The position numbers and the translations under genes were made by a program. The notes beneath the pieces are model-generated. The model was not told where the DNA came from, made no database searches, and was given only the letters and a program-made list of their open reading frames with translations. Positions 8,389 to 15,957 of a stretch of DNA of 64,000 bases are shown here, piece after piece; positions within the stretch are counted from its first letter, which is position 1, and each line of letters starts with the position of its first letter. The DNA lies in NCBI RefSeq assembly GCF_004357995.1, contig NZ_SMTK01000001.1, positions 620,001 to 684,000 on the forward strand. The letters run 5' to 3'. The stretch comes from Arthrobacter crusticola (GTDB taxonomy: Bacteria; Actinomycetota; Actinomycetes; Actinomycetales; Micrococcaceae).

Positions 8389-9138
8389 TCAGCCCTGCGG
8401 CACGAAGCCGCGTGCTCCTCCGACCAGTTCGGTGTGGCCGGTCGGCACGTCGGCGGTGACCATCTTCACGATCTCCGCGGCGAACTCCGCCACCGAGTAG
8501 AGCTTGCCCGCCTCGCTGCGCCGGGCCTCGATCGCACCGGGCGCGGCACGGTCAAGCAGTGTTGCCGTCACTGTGCCCTCGATCATGTCGCCGGAGACGA
8601 CGACGAGGCGGATGCCCTTGTTCTCGAGCATCGGGATGAGGTCGCGCAGGGCGTCCTCGCCGGCGCGCTTGCTGCGGGCTACGGGCTCATAGGCGTCCAT
8701 GGTGGGCACGGTGTCGATGAAGTGCGCCTGGTGGCTGGTGACGAACACCACGCGGGAGCCGGCGGGCATGACCTCGGCAGCGGCCTTGAGCATATTGACC
8801 TGGGCGTCCCGGTTGAGCTTCAGGGCGTAGTCCTCGCCGACGCCGCTCTCCATCCCGCCCGAGGCGTTCAGCACCAGCAGGCCGAGCCCGCCGAAGTTGC
8901 TCACCGCGGCGTCGACCAGGGCGGCCGGGCCCTCGGGGGTGGTCAGGTCCGCGCCCACGGCGACGGCGCGGCCGCCGGCGGCCTCGATCCCGGCGGCCAC
9001 CTTGTTGGCCCGGGGGGCCTTCTGCCGGTAGTTCACCACGACGGCCGCGCCTTCGGCGGCGAGCAGCTGGGCCACATCGGCCCCGATGCCCCGTGATGAT
9101 CCGGTGACGATTGCTCCAATGCCGTCCAAAGCACCCAT
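8389..9138 (-). CDS. SDR-family oxidoreductase with atypical catalytic motif
   Basis: The 249-residue Rossmann protein has the cofactor motif TGSSRGIG (12-19), NAS at 91-93 where SDRs have NAG, and a serine at 135 in VTSHQ. The usual YxxxK is replaced: Tyr150 is followed by EPVA, with lysine only at 157 (YEPVARSK). Either the lysine is placed differently or the protein is not a standard dehydrogenase. It lies 97 bp downstream of fabG on the same strand, suggesting a link to acyl-chain metabolism, but it is not an InhA-type enoyl reductase by sequence. The substrate is unknown. Confidence 0.85.
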   Translation of the reverse strand: MGALDGIGAIVTGSSRGIGADVAQLLAAEGAAVVVNYRQKAPRANKVAAGIEAAGGRAVAVGADLTTPEGPAALVDAAVSNFGGLGLLVLNASGGMESGVGEDYALKLNRDAQVNMLKAAAEVMPAGSRVVFVTSHQAHFIDTVPTMDAYEPVARSKRAGEDALRDLIPMLENKGIRLVVVSGDMIEGTVTATLLDRAAPGAIEARRSEAGKLYSVAEFAAEIVKMVTADVPTGHTELVGGARGFVPQG

Positions 9139-9195
9139 GACTACTCCTTCTTGGCGCGGGCTGGTTCCCGCGCATCGTGACTTCGCGTTTCCGGT

Positions 9196-9221
9196 CCGGC
9201 GGCAGCGGACGCTGCCGCCGG
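9196..9221 (-). terminator. Strong GC hairpin between fabG and the downstream SDR gene
   Basis: A perfect 12-bp inverted repeat, CCGGCGGCAGCG (9196-9207) and CGCTGCCGCCGG (9210-9221), lies in the 97-bp gap after fabG. There is no T tract on the minus strand, so it may be a partial terminator or mRNA 3'-end stabiliser that sets a different level for the two SDR genes. Confidence 0.5.
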
Positions 9222-9235
9222 AATGCTGATAGGGA

Positions 9236-9973
9236 TTAGTGGCCCATGCCGAGGCCGCCGTCGACCGGGATGACGGCGCCGGAGATGTAGCCTGCCTCCT
9301 CGCTGGCGACCCAGCGCACCACCTTGGCCACCTCGTCCGGGGACGCGAAGCGCCCGGCGGGGATGGTGGCGAGGTAGCTCTTGCGGGTGTCCTCGGGAAG
9401 CTCGGCCGTCATGTCCGTGTCGATGAAGCCTGGCGCGATGACGTTCGCGGTGATGCCGCGGGAGCCCAGTTCGCGGGTGAGCGAGCGGGCAATCCCGACC
9501 AGCCCGGCCTTGGAGGCGGAGTAGTTGATCTGGCCGGGGGCGCCGTAGAGGCCGGTCACCGAGGAGATCAGCACGACGCGCCCGCGGCGCAGCCGGATCA
9601 TGCCCTTGGAGGCGCGCTTGATCACCCGGAACGCGCCGGTGAGGTTCGTGTCGATGACGTCGGTGAAGTCGGTTTCGCTCATGCGCAGCAGCAGCGTGTC
9701 GCGGGTGATGCCGGCGTTGGCGACGAGCACCTCGACGGGCCCGTGGGCGGCCTCGACCTCGGTGAAGGCCGCGTCGAGCTGCTCCTCGCTCGTCACGTCG
9801 GCCTTCACGCCCAGCAGACCCTCGGGAACCTCGCCGCTGCGGTAGGTGATTGCCACCTTGTCCCCGTTGGCAAGGAACGCATTCGCGATGGCAAGCCCGA
9901 TGCCCCGGTTGCCGCCTGTGACGAGGACGCTGCGTCCGGGCTTGTCTTCATCGCTGGGATTAGTTGCCTGCAC
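9236..9973 (-). CDS. fabG: 3-oxoacyl-ACP reductase
   Basis: The 245-residue classical SDR is of the FabG/MabA type and reduces 3-oxoacyl-ACP with NADPH during fatty acid synthesis. TGGNRGIG (19-26), ANAG (85-88), the serine pair at 137-138 and YSASK (Tyr151, Lys155) are all present. NVIAPGFIDTDMT and the C-terminal SGAVIPVDGG are typical of FabG. GTG 9973 follows GCGGAGGA. It is divergent from the DUF3099 operon. Confidence 0.9.
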   Translation of the reverse strand: MQATNPSDEDKPGRSVLVTGGNRGIGLAIANAFLANGDKVAITYRSGEVPEGLLGVKADVTSEEQLDAAFTEVEAAHGPVEVLVANAGITRDTLLLRMSETDFTDVIDTNLTGAFRVIKRASKGMIRLRRGRVVLISSVTGLYGAPGQINYSASKAGLVGIARSLTRELGSRGITANVIAPGFIDTDMTAELPEDTRKSYLATIPAGRFASPDEVAKVVRWVASEEAGYISGAVIPVDGGLGMGH

Positions 9974-10058
9974 AGGGATCCTCCGCTTTCAGTTACGCGT
10001 TCTAACTAGACGAGCTATGTCAAAGTGTCCCGTCGATCCTAGCCGTGAGGCAGCCAAG

Positions 10059-10087
10059 TTTAACAACGGGCAGTGGGATGAGATAAT
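10059..10087 (+). promoter_or_regulatory. Sigma-70-type promoter for the DUF3099-SURF1 operon
   Basis: TTTAAC (10059-10064) and GATAAT (10082-10087) are separated by exactly 17 bases and lie 23 bases before the ATG of the DUF3099 gene. The fit to a housekeeping sigma A promoter is good. Confidence 0.6.
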
Positions 10088-10110
10088 GGACGAAGCCCCT
10101 TGGGAGTGGA

Positions 10111-10554
10111 ATGAGCAAGCAGACCAGGCACAGCAGGCACGACACCGACGTTCACAGCATTTCCGACGCCCGGGAGTCCCACACCGACGAAATGCGCTCG
10201 CGCATGATCAAGTACTCGATCTCAATGGGCATTAGGATGGTCTGCCTCATCCTCGTCTTCTTCGTCGAAGGGTGGATGATGTGGGTCGTGATTGCAGGGG
10301 CGGTGCTCCTGCCCTACTTCGCCGTCATCCTCGCCAACGGGGGCAGTGACACCAGCGACATCCGCCACACCGACGCCCTGCTCGACCGCGCGCCGGTGCG
10401 CGAGATTGAAGCCCCGACCGCCCCGGTGGAGACAGAGGCGCCCGGTCCGGACATCCTGGCCGGGGAGATCATCGAGGAGGAGCGTTTGGCACCCACCGAT
10501 GACAACAATGAAAACGACGATCCGCTGCGCGGAAGGACGGACACCGCCGCGTGA
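10111..10554 (+). CDS. DUF3099-family membrane protein
   Basis: The 147-residue protein starts with a polar region containing the family-typical sequence DVHSISDARESH, then two adjacent hydrophobic segments (about 38-54 and 56-72), then an acidic tail. It is an inner-membrane protein of unknown function found widely in actinobacteria. Its stop overlaps the GTG of the next gene by four bases (GTGA), and it heads an operon ending in SURF1, so a role near cytochrome oxidase assembly is possible but unproven. ATG 10111 is preceded by TGGGAGTGG. Confidence 0.8.
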   Translation: MSKQTRHSRHDTDVHSISDARESHTDEMRSRMIKYSISMGIRMVCLILVFFVEGWMMWVVIAGAVLLPYFAVILANGGSDTSDIRHTDALLDRAPVREIEAPTAPVETEAPGPDILAGEIIEEERLAPTDDNNENDDPLRGRTDTAA

Positions 10555-10808
10555 GCACACCCGGATTCAACATCTTCGACTCCCTCACGGGCGCCCCTCA
10601 GCAGGCGGCCGAATCGACGGTCTGCTCCCGGAAGGGCTGCCGCGAGGCCGCCGAGTGGCAGCTGCTGTGGAACAACCCCCGCATCCACACCCCTGAGCGC
10701 CGCAAGGCGTGGGCCGCCTGCTCCGCCCATGTCGACTGGCTGCAGGACTACCTCCAGGTCCGCGGGCTCTGGAAAGAGACAGTAACGCTGGCCGGCGGTG
10801 CGTCCTAG
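10551..10808 (+). CDS. Small conserved Cys/His protein, possible zinc site
   Basis: The 85-residue soluble protein has Cys25-x4-Cys30 and Cys57-x2-His60, which could make a zinc site, plus the conserved core LLWNNPRIHTPERRK. Homologues in actinobacteria are usually hypothetical, sometimes annotated by similarity as acetone carboxylase, which I do not support. The GTG start overlaps the DUF3099 stop, and its own stop directly abuts the SURF1 start, so the three genes look translationally coupled. No function is known to me. Confidence 0.78.
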   Translation: MSTPGFNIFDSLTGAPQQAAESTVCSRKGCREAAEWQLLWNNPRIHTPERRKAWAACSAHVDWLQDYLQVRGLWKETVTLAGGAS

Positions 10809-11636
10809 GTGTACCGGTTCCTGATCTCCCGCCGCTGGCTCGCCTGGTTCGCGCTGGTGACGGCGCTGGCGGCGGCCTGCGCCTCGCTGGGCATGTGGCA
10901 GCTGGAGCGGCGCAATGCCGTGGTGTCCGACATCGGACGCATCAAGGCGAACTACGAGCAGTCCCCCGTGCCCTACGAAGAAGGCACAATCGACTTCGCC
11001 ACCTACGATCCCCTGCAGGAATGGACTCCGGTGAAGCTCACCGGGGAATACGACACCGCGGGGCAGGTCGTGGTGCGGAACCGCCCAATGAACGGCCAGC
11101 CCGGCTACGAGGTGCTCACTCCCCTGCGCCTGGCCGACGGCTCGGCGGTCATCATCGACCGGGGCTGGCTGCCCATCGGCAATGACAAGGCGGGGCGGCC
11201 GGATTCCATTCCCGCGCCACCGGGGGGAACCGTCACGGTCACCGCGCGCATCAAACCGGGCGAGCCGGCGGTGAACCGGGGCGCCCCCGCGGGCCAGGTC
11301 GCCTCGATCGACCTCGAGGGGTACGCCGCGAAGCTCGGCTACCCGGTACAGACGGGTGCGTACGGGCTGATGGCTGCCGAGGATCCCGCGCCGGCCGTGG
11401 CCCCCGCGCAGTTCCCCAAGCCGTCACTGAATGAGGGACCGCACCTTTCCTACTCCCTGCAGTGGTTCGCCTTCGGCGTGCTCCTCTTCGTCGGGCTCGG
11501 CTATGCCGCCCGGCAGCAGGCCCGCCTCGACCGCGAGGAAGCGGGAGGCCGGCCGGAGGCCGCTCGGCGTCCCGGGCGGCGCCCAACGGCCGAGGAGGCC
11601 GAGGACGCGCTCCTGGACGCCCAGGGGTACCGCTGA
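10809..11636 (+). CDS. SURF1-family cytochrome oxidase assembly protein
   Basis: The 275-residue membrane protein has one N-terminal segment (about 9-30), a large external domain and a second segment (about 218-237), the SURF1 topology. GMWQLERR, VVVRNRPMNGQPGYEVLTPL and VDRGW-like IDRGWLP match family blocks. SURF1 helps insert heme a into cytochrome c oxidase subunit I. That fits with ctaA and ctaB elsewhere in the window. GTG 10809 follows the previous stop with no gap. The C-terminal tail is charged. Only four bases separate its stop from the convergent ABC-F gene. Confidence 0.88.
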   Translation: MYRFLISRRWLAWFALVTALAAACASLGMWQLERRNAVVSDIGRIKANYEQSPVPYEEGTIDFATYDPLQEWTPVKLTGEYDTAGQVVVRNRPMNGQPGYEVLTPLRLADGSAVIIDRGWLPIGNDKAGRPDSIPAPPGGTVTVTARIKPGEPAVNRGAPAGQVASIDLEGYAAKLGYPVQTGAYGLMAAEDPAPAVAPAQFPKPSLNEGPHLSYSLQWFAFGVLLFVGLGYAARQQARLDREEAGGRPEAARRPGRRPTAEEAEDALLDAQGYR

Positions 11637-11640
11637 GCCG

Positions 11641-13239
11641 CTAGGCCAGCGTCACGAGGTCGAGGTAGTCCTCGTTCCAGAGGTCCTCGACGCCGTCCGG
11701 CAGCAGCACGACCCGCTCGGGCTTGAGTGCTTCGACGGCCCCCTCGTCGTGGCTGACCATGACGACGGCGCCGGTGTAGTTGGCCAGTGCCCCGAGGATC
11801 TCCGCCCGGCTGGCGGGGTCGAGGTTGTTGGTCGGTTCGTCGAGCAGCAGGACGTTCGCCGAGGACGCAACGATGGTCGCCAGCGCCAGGCGTGTCTTCT
11901 CACCGCCGGACAGCACCCCGGCGGGTTTTTCGACGTCGTCGCCCGAGAACAGGAACGACCCCAGGATGCCGCGCACCTCGGCGTCCTTCATGTCCGGTGC
12001 CGCGCTCTTCATGTTCTCGAGAACCGTCCGCTCGGTGTCGAGCGTCTCGTGTTCCTGCGCGTAGTAGCCGACCTTGAGGCCGTGGCCCGGGATCACCCGG
12101 CCCGTGTCGGGGGTGTCGACTCCGGCGAGCATCCGCAGCAGGGTCGTCTTTCCCGCACCGTTGAGCCCGAGGATGACCACCTTGGATCCGCGGTCGATCG
12201 CCAGGTCCACGTCGGTGAAGATCTCGAGGGACCCGAAGGACTTGCTGAGGCCCTCGGCGGTCATCGGCGTCTTGCCCGAGGGTGAGGGGTCAGGGAACCG
12301 CAGCGCCGCGACGCGGTCGTTGGCGCGGACCGCGTCGAGGCCGCCCAGCAGCCGCTCGGCGCGCTTGGCCATGTTCTGGGCCGCAACCGCCTTCGTGGCC
12401 TTGGCGCGCATTTTATTGGCCTGGTCCATCAAGACCTGGGCCTTCTTCTCGGCGTTGGCGCGCTCCCGCTTACGGGCGCGCTCGTCGGTCTCACGCTGCT
12501 GCTGGTACCGCTTCCAGCCCATGTTGTAGATGTCGATGGTGGCCCGGTTCGCGTCAAGGTGGAACACCTTGTTCACCGTGGCCTCGAGCAGATCGACGTC
12601 GTGGCTGATTACGATCAGCCCGCCCTGGTGGGTGCGCAGGAATTCGCGCAGCCAGGTGATGGAATCGGCGTCGAGGTGGTTCGTCGGTTCGTCAAGGAGC
12701 ATCGTCTCGGCGCCCGAGTACAGGATGCGGGCCAGTTCCACACGGCGGCGCTGGCCGCCGGAGAGCGTGCGCAGCGGCTGGTTCAGGATGCGTTCGGGCA
12801 GGGCGAGGTTGGAGGAGATCGCCGCGGCCTCGGCCTCGGCGGCGTAGCCGCCGCCGGCGAGGAACGCCGCCTCGATCCGGTCATAGCGGTTCATCGCCTT
12901 GGAACGGACCGAGGTGTTCTCGCTGGCCATGTCCTCCTGGGCCTGTCGGAGGTCGCGGACTACGGTGTCGAGGTTGCGCGCCGAGAGGATCCGGTCGCGG
13001 GCAAGCTGGTCCATGTCGGGTGTGCGGGGGTCCTGCGGCAGGTAGCCGATCTCCCCGCTGCGTGAGACCGAGCCGGCCGCCGGCAGGGATTCGCCGGCGA
13101 GGACCTTGGTCATGGTGGTCTTGCCGGCGCCGTTCCGGCCGACGAGGCCGATCTTGTCGCCGCGGTCCACGCGGAAGGACACCGACTCCATCAGCAGCCG
13201 GGCTCCTGCTCGCAGCTCCAGGTTCGATACGGTAATCAA
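11641..13239 (-). CDS. ABC-F family ATPase (ribosome-associated type)
   Basis: The 532-residue soluble protein has two ABC domains in tandem with no membrane segment. The first has GRNGAGKTT (34-42) and LSGGQRRRVELARIL, the second GLNGAGKTT and LSGGEKTRLALATIV, each with a Walker B LLLDEPTN. A charged linker of Lys/Arg/Glu/Gln-rich helices (about 240-300) separates them, as in ABC-F factors that probe the ribosomal E site. The start is taken as TTG 13239, giving LITVSNLELRAGARLL, the usual N terminus. An in-frame ATG at 13281 would add 14 residues encoded by a hairpin. It converges on SURF1 and diverges from bioY. Confidence 0.87.
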   Translation of the reverse strand: MITVSNLELRAGARLLMESVSFRVDRGDKIGLVGRNGAGKTTMTKVLAGESLPAAGSVSRSGEIGYLPQDPRTPDMDQLARDRILSARNLDTVVRDLRQAQEDMASENTSVRSKAMNRYDRIEAAFLAGGGYAAEAEAAAISSNLALPERILNQPLRTLSGGQRRRVELARILYSGAETMLLDEPTNHLDADSITWLREFLRTHQGGLIVISHDVDLLEATVNKVFHLDANRATIDIYNMGWKRYQQQRETDERARKRERANAEKKAQVLMDQANKMRAKATKAVAAQNMAKRAERLLGGLDAVRANDRVAALRFPDPSPSGKTPMTAEGLSKSFGSLEIFTDVDLAIDRGSKVVILGLNGAGKTTLLRMLAGVDTPDTGRVIPGHGLKVGYYAQEHETLDTERTVLENMKSAAPDMKDAEVRGILGSFLFSGDDVEKPAGVLSGGEKTRLALATIVASSANVLLLDEPTNNLDPASRAEILGALANYTGAVVMVSHDEGAVEALKPERVVLLPDGVEDLWNEDYLDLVTLA

Positions 13240-13255
13240 TTCCGTGGCCTTTCGG

Positions 13256-13285
13256 TGTCCCTGTGCGCTGCACAGGGACATTTTT
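13256..13285. terminator. Hairpin with T tract in the ABC-F/bioY intergenic region
   Basis: TGTCCCTGTG (13256-13265) and CACAGGGACA (13271-13280) form a perfect 10-bp stem with loop CGCTG. On the plus strand TTTTT follows, the shape of an intrinsic terminator. No plus-strand gene ends here, so it may block antisense transcription from ABC-F. On the minus strand the stem lies in the ABC-F leader, 16 bases before the TTG start. Confidence 0.55.
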
Positions 13286-13301
13286 GTCGATAATCTACAA
13301 A
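13283..13301. promoter_or_regulatory. 19-bp dyad overlapping divergent -10 elements, candidate bioY operator
   Basis: TTTGTcGATaATCtACAAA is symmetrical at eight of nine half-site positions. It contains GATAAT (13289-13294) as a plus-strand -10 for bioY and TAGATT (complement of 13292-13297) as a minus-strand -10 for ABC-F. A repressor bound here could control both genes. It does not match the published BioR core exactly. Confidence 0.5.
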
Positions 13302-13418
13302 GGAATGTTGCGGGTGCGGGGCTATTCTCAGGATGAAACGCAATGCGGTTGTCGCATTGCCACAAGGCCGCATCCATTCCGGATGCTGCCTCGATCCGAT
13401 ACCGCGAGGAAGAAACCC

Positions 13419-14069
13419 ATGAGCCAGGCCCACCCGAGTTCCTCCGGGGCAGCTGTCGCATCCCGTCGGCGCGCCCGGAAGCGGTGGAATTCCACCGATC
13501 TGTCGTTGATCGCAGTCTTCGCCGCGCTTATTGCCGCCCTCGCAATCGTACCCGGTATCCCGGTCGGCGCGCTCGGGGTGCCGATCACACTGCAGACGCT
13601 CGGGGTGATGCTCGCCGGGGTGGTCCTCGGTCCCGGCCGGGGTGGAGCCGCCGTCGGGCTGTATGTCCTGGCGGGGCTGGCCGGCCTGCCGATCTTCAGC
13701 GGCTTCCGCGGCGGCCTTGCCGTCCTCGCGGGACCGTCCGCCGGCTACCTGATCGCTTTCCCGCTGGCCGCGATGCTCGCCGGTTTCCTCGCCGCCGCGC
13801 TTCTCCGCCGGACCCGCAGGTTCCGTGTGGGTGTGCTGTTCCTTGCCTGCTTCACGGCGAGCCTCCTTCTCATTCACCCGCTCGGAATCACCGGGCTGGT
13901 GGTGAACGGCGGGTTGAGCGGAAGAGATGCGATCGCCGCCGACGCCGTGTTCCTGCCGGGAGACGTTATCAAGAACCTGCTCGCGGCCGGTATTGCGGCT
14001 GCGGTGCACAGGGCGTTCCCCCGGCTGCTGCCGCGGGCAGGCGCCGAGGGAGCCACACGCACGGCATGA
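13419..14069 (+). CDS. bioY: Biotin transporter substrate-binding subunit BioY
   Basis: The 216-residue membrane protein is the S component of the biotin ECF transporter. It has six hydrophobic segments after a basic N terminus, and the family sequences GVPITLQTLGVMLAG and LYVLAGLAGLPIFSG. It binds biotin at high affinity. ATG 13419 is preceded by GCGAGGAAG. Its stop overlaps the bioM ATG (ATGA), and with bioM and bioN it makes a complete dedicated transporter. Upstream is a dyad that is a candidate operator. No biotin synthesis gene is in the window, so the cell may depend on uptake (inference). Confidence 0.95.
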   Translation: MSQAHPSSSGAAVASRRRARKRWNSTDLSLIAVFAALIAALAIVPGIPVGALGVPITLQTLGVMLAGVVLGPGRGGAAVGLYVLAGLAGLPIFSGFRGGLAVLAGPSAGYLIAFPLAAMLAGFLAAALLRRTRRFRVGVLFLACFTASLLLIHPLGITGLVVNGGLSGRDAIAADAVFLPGDVIKNLLAAGIAAAVHRAFPRLLPRAGAEGATRTA

Positions 14070-14758
14070 TCCGTTTCACCGACGCGTCAGTCACCGCCCC
14101 CGGGGAGGACGGCGGCAGCCGAACCATCCTGCACCCGACTACCCTCGAGCTGGGCGAGCACCGCATCTCGGTGATCGGCGCCAACGGCTCGGGGAAATCG
14201 ACGCTGCTCAAACTGATCAACGGGCTGACGCTGCCCACCTCGGGCGGCGTCAGCGTGAACGGCCTCGACACCGCCCGGCGTGGCAGGGAGGTCCGTCGCA
14301 AAGTCGGCTTCGTATTCACCGATCCCCTGTCACAGCTGGTCATGCCCACGGGCCGCGAGGACGTCGAGCTGTCCCTGCGCGGCCGGATCCGGCGCGCGGA
14401 TGAGCGCCGGGCCGCCGGCATGCGGGTGCTTGAGTCCTACGGCATCGGCCACCTTGCGGACCGCTCCATCTACGATCTCTCCGGCGGTGAGCGCCAGCTC
14501 CTGGCGATCGCGGTGGTCGCGGCCGTCGAGCCTGCGGTGCTCGTCGCCGATGAGCCAACCACTCTGCTCGACCTCCGCAACGAGCAGACCATCCGCGCCG
14601 TCCTCCGCGCACTCCCCCAGCAGGTTCTCTTCACCACCCACAACCTGTCCTTCGCCCAGGACAGCGACCGCACGCTCGTGCTCGACGGCGGCCGCGTGGA
14701 GTTCGACGGCGATCCGGCCGAGGCCGTCGCCTTTTACCAGGAACTGTGCCTCCGGTGA
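14066..14758 (+). CDS. bioM: Biotin ECF transporter ATPase BioM
   Basis: The 230-residue ABC ATPase is the A component of the biotin transporter. Walker A is GANGSGKST (38-46), the signature LSGGERQ (138-144), Walker B VLVADEPT (158-165) and the switch histidine is in TTHN. A single ATPase serves the complex as a homodimer, as in BioMNY systems. Its ATG overlaps the bioY stop by four bases and its stop overlaps the GTG chosen for bioN, so all three are translated together. Confidence 0.93.
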   Translation: MIRFTDASVTAPGEDGGSRTILHPTTLELGEHRISVIGANGSGKSTLLKLINGLTLPTSGGVSVNGLDTARRGREVRRKVGFVFTDPLSQLVMPTGREDVELSLRGRIRRADERRAAGMRVLESYGIGHLADRSIYDLSGGERQLLAIAVVAAVEPAVLVADEPTTLLDLRNEQTIRAVLRALPQQVLFTTHNLSFAQDSDRTLVLDGGRVEFDGDPAEAVAFYQELCLR

Positions 14759-15432
14759 GGGGCCATGGCCAGCTTCTCGGGCTCTACGTTCCCGGGCAGT
14801 CGCTGCTCCACCGGACTCCGCTGGTGCTCAAGGCCCTTCTCTGCGTGGGGGCCAGCACTCCGGTGGTGCTGATCCGCCAGCCGCTCGCCACCGGCGCCGG
14901 GCTCGTTCTCTTCCTGCTTCTGATGACCCTTGGCGCCCGGCTGCCGCTGCGAAAAGTGCTCGGCGCCCTGGTGCCCGCCCTGCCCGTGCTGGCCCTGCTC
15001 GCTCTCTATTCCGGGTTCACGCGCGGCGTGGAGGCGGCCTTCGTGGTGCCCGGTGGCATCGCCGTGTGCATCCTTGCGGCGAGGCTGCTGACCGTCACCA
15101 CACCGGGGCAGGAACTGCTCGACGGGCTGGTTCGCCTCGTGCGCCCGCTGCGGCGGCTGGGGGCCGACCCCGAACGCTTCGCCCTCGCCCTGTCGATCAT
15201 GGTGCGCAGCATCCCCTACCTGGTGGGTTCGCTGTCGGATCTGCGGGACGCCGCGAAGGCCCGCGGCCTCCAGCGCAGCCCGCGGGCCGTGGTGGTCCCG
15301 GTGGCGGTCAACGCCGTCGCCTACGCCCAGGCCACCGGACAGGCCCTGGCCGCCCGCGGCCTCGGCGAGCATCAGCACGGGGAAGACGATAAGGAGGACG
15401 GGCCCGACGCCGTGGGCCAGGGCCGGGCCTGA
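14755..15432 (+). CDS. bioN: Biotin ECF transporter transmembrane subunit BioN
   Basis: The roughly 225-residue EcfT-type protein has four to five hydrophobic segments (about 30-115) and then a cytoplasmic coupling region. The two short coupling motifs of EcfT proteins are visible as AKARG (in LRDAAKARGL) and AARG near the C terminus. These helices dock in the ATPases. The start is taken as GTG 14755, a GTGA overlap with bioM; GTG 14746, in frame, is an alternative. After the last ARG there is a short charged tail. A bidirectional terminator follows. Confidence 0.9.
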   Translation: MRGHGQLLGLYVPGQSLLHRTPLVLKALLCVGASTPVVLIRQPLATGAGLVLFLLLMTLGARLPLRKVLGALVPALPVLALLALYSGFTRGVEAAFVVPGGIAVCILAARLLTVTTPGQELLDGLVRLVRPLRRLGADPERFALALSIMVRSIPYLVGSLSDLRDAAKARGLQRSPRAVVVPVAVNAVAYAQATGQALAARGLGEHQHGEDDKEDGPDAVGQGRA

Positions 15433-15525
15433 GCCGGCGCGGACCGCCTCCTTGGCTCCTTCGTGGAGCCCGTAACGGCCGGAACTCATAACAGCCGGTA
15501 CGCAGCAGGGTCAGGACGCAGAAAA

Positions 15526-15550
15526 GGGGCGGCTCCATGGGAGCCGCCCC
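15526..15550. terminator. Bidirectional terminator between bioN and sufT
   Basis: GGGGCGGCTCC (15526-15536) and GGAGCCGCCCC (15540-15550) form an 11-bp perfect stem with a three-base loop. TTCTT follows on the plus strand and CTTTTC on the minus strand, so it can end both the bio and suf transcripts. Confidence 0.85.
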
Positions 15551-15593
15551 TTCTTGCCAGTCTGCGCATTCTGCGCTGGCACTACCGCGTGAA

Positions 15594-15923
15594 CTAGATG
15601 TTGAACCCGAGGGCGCGCATCTGGTCGCGGCCGTCCTCGGTAATCTTCTCCGGGCCCCACGGCGGCATCCATACCCAGTTCAGCCGCCAGTCATCCACGA
15701 CGCCGTCGAGGGCCTGGCCGACCTGCTCCTCGAGCACATCGGTCAGGGGGCACGCGGCCGTGGTGAGCGTCAGGTCGATCAGCAGGGCACCGTCCTCGGC
15801 ATACTTCAGCCCGTACAGCAGGCCCAGGTCAACGACGTTCACCCCGAGCTCGGGGTCGATGACATCCTTCAACGCCTCTTCGACGTCTTCGAGCGCTGTC
15901 TGCGCTGCTTCTACTTCACTCAT
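15594..15923 (-). CDS. sufT: SufT/MIP18-like Fe-S assembly protein (DUF59)
   Basis: The 109-residue DUF59 protein helps mature iron-sulfur proteins. The family blocks DVIDPELGVNVVDLGLLYGL and TTAACPLTD, with a single conserved cysteine, are present, as is WMPPWGPEKITEDGRDQMRALGF at the end. It is the last gene of the suf operon, 34 bp after sufC. ATG 15923 follows CGGGAAAGGAAA. Confidence 0.92.
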   Translation of the reverse strand: MSEVEAAQTALEDVEEALKDVIDPELGVNVVDLGLLYGLKYAEDGALLIDLTLTTAACPLTDVLEEQVGQALDGVVDDWRLNWVWMPPWGPEKITEDGRDQMRALGFNI

Positions 15924-15957
15924 CGCATTTTCCTTTCCCGGGCGCGGACGACAGGTC

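Noticed and set aside
13263..13418. An N-terminal extension of BioY of 52 residues
   Set aside because: It would cross the hairpin and the promoter dyad. ATG 13419 has a ribosome binding site and gives a normal-length BioY.
13240..13418. Riboswitch for biotin upstream of bioY
   Set aside because: I know of no biotin riboswitch, and the structure seen is a simple terminator-like hairpin plus an operator-like dyad.
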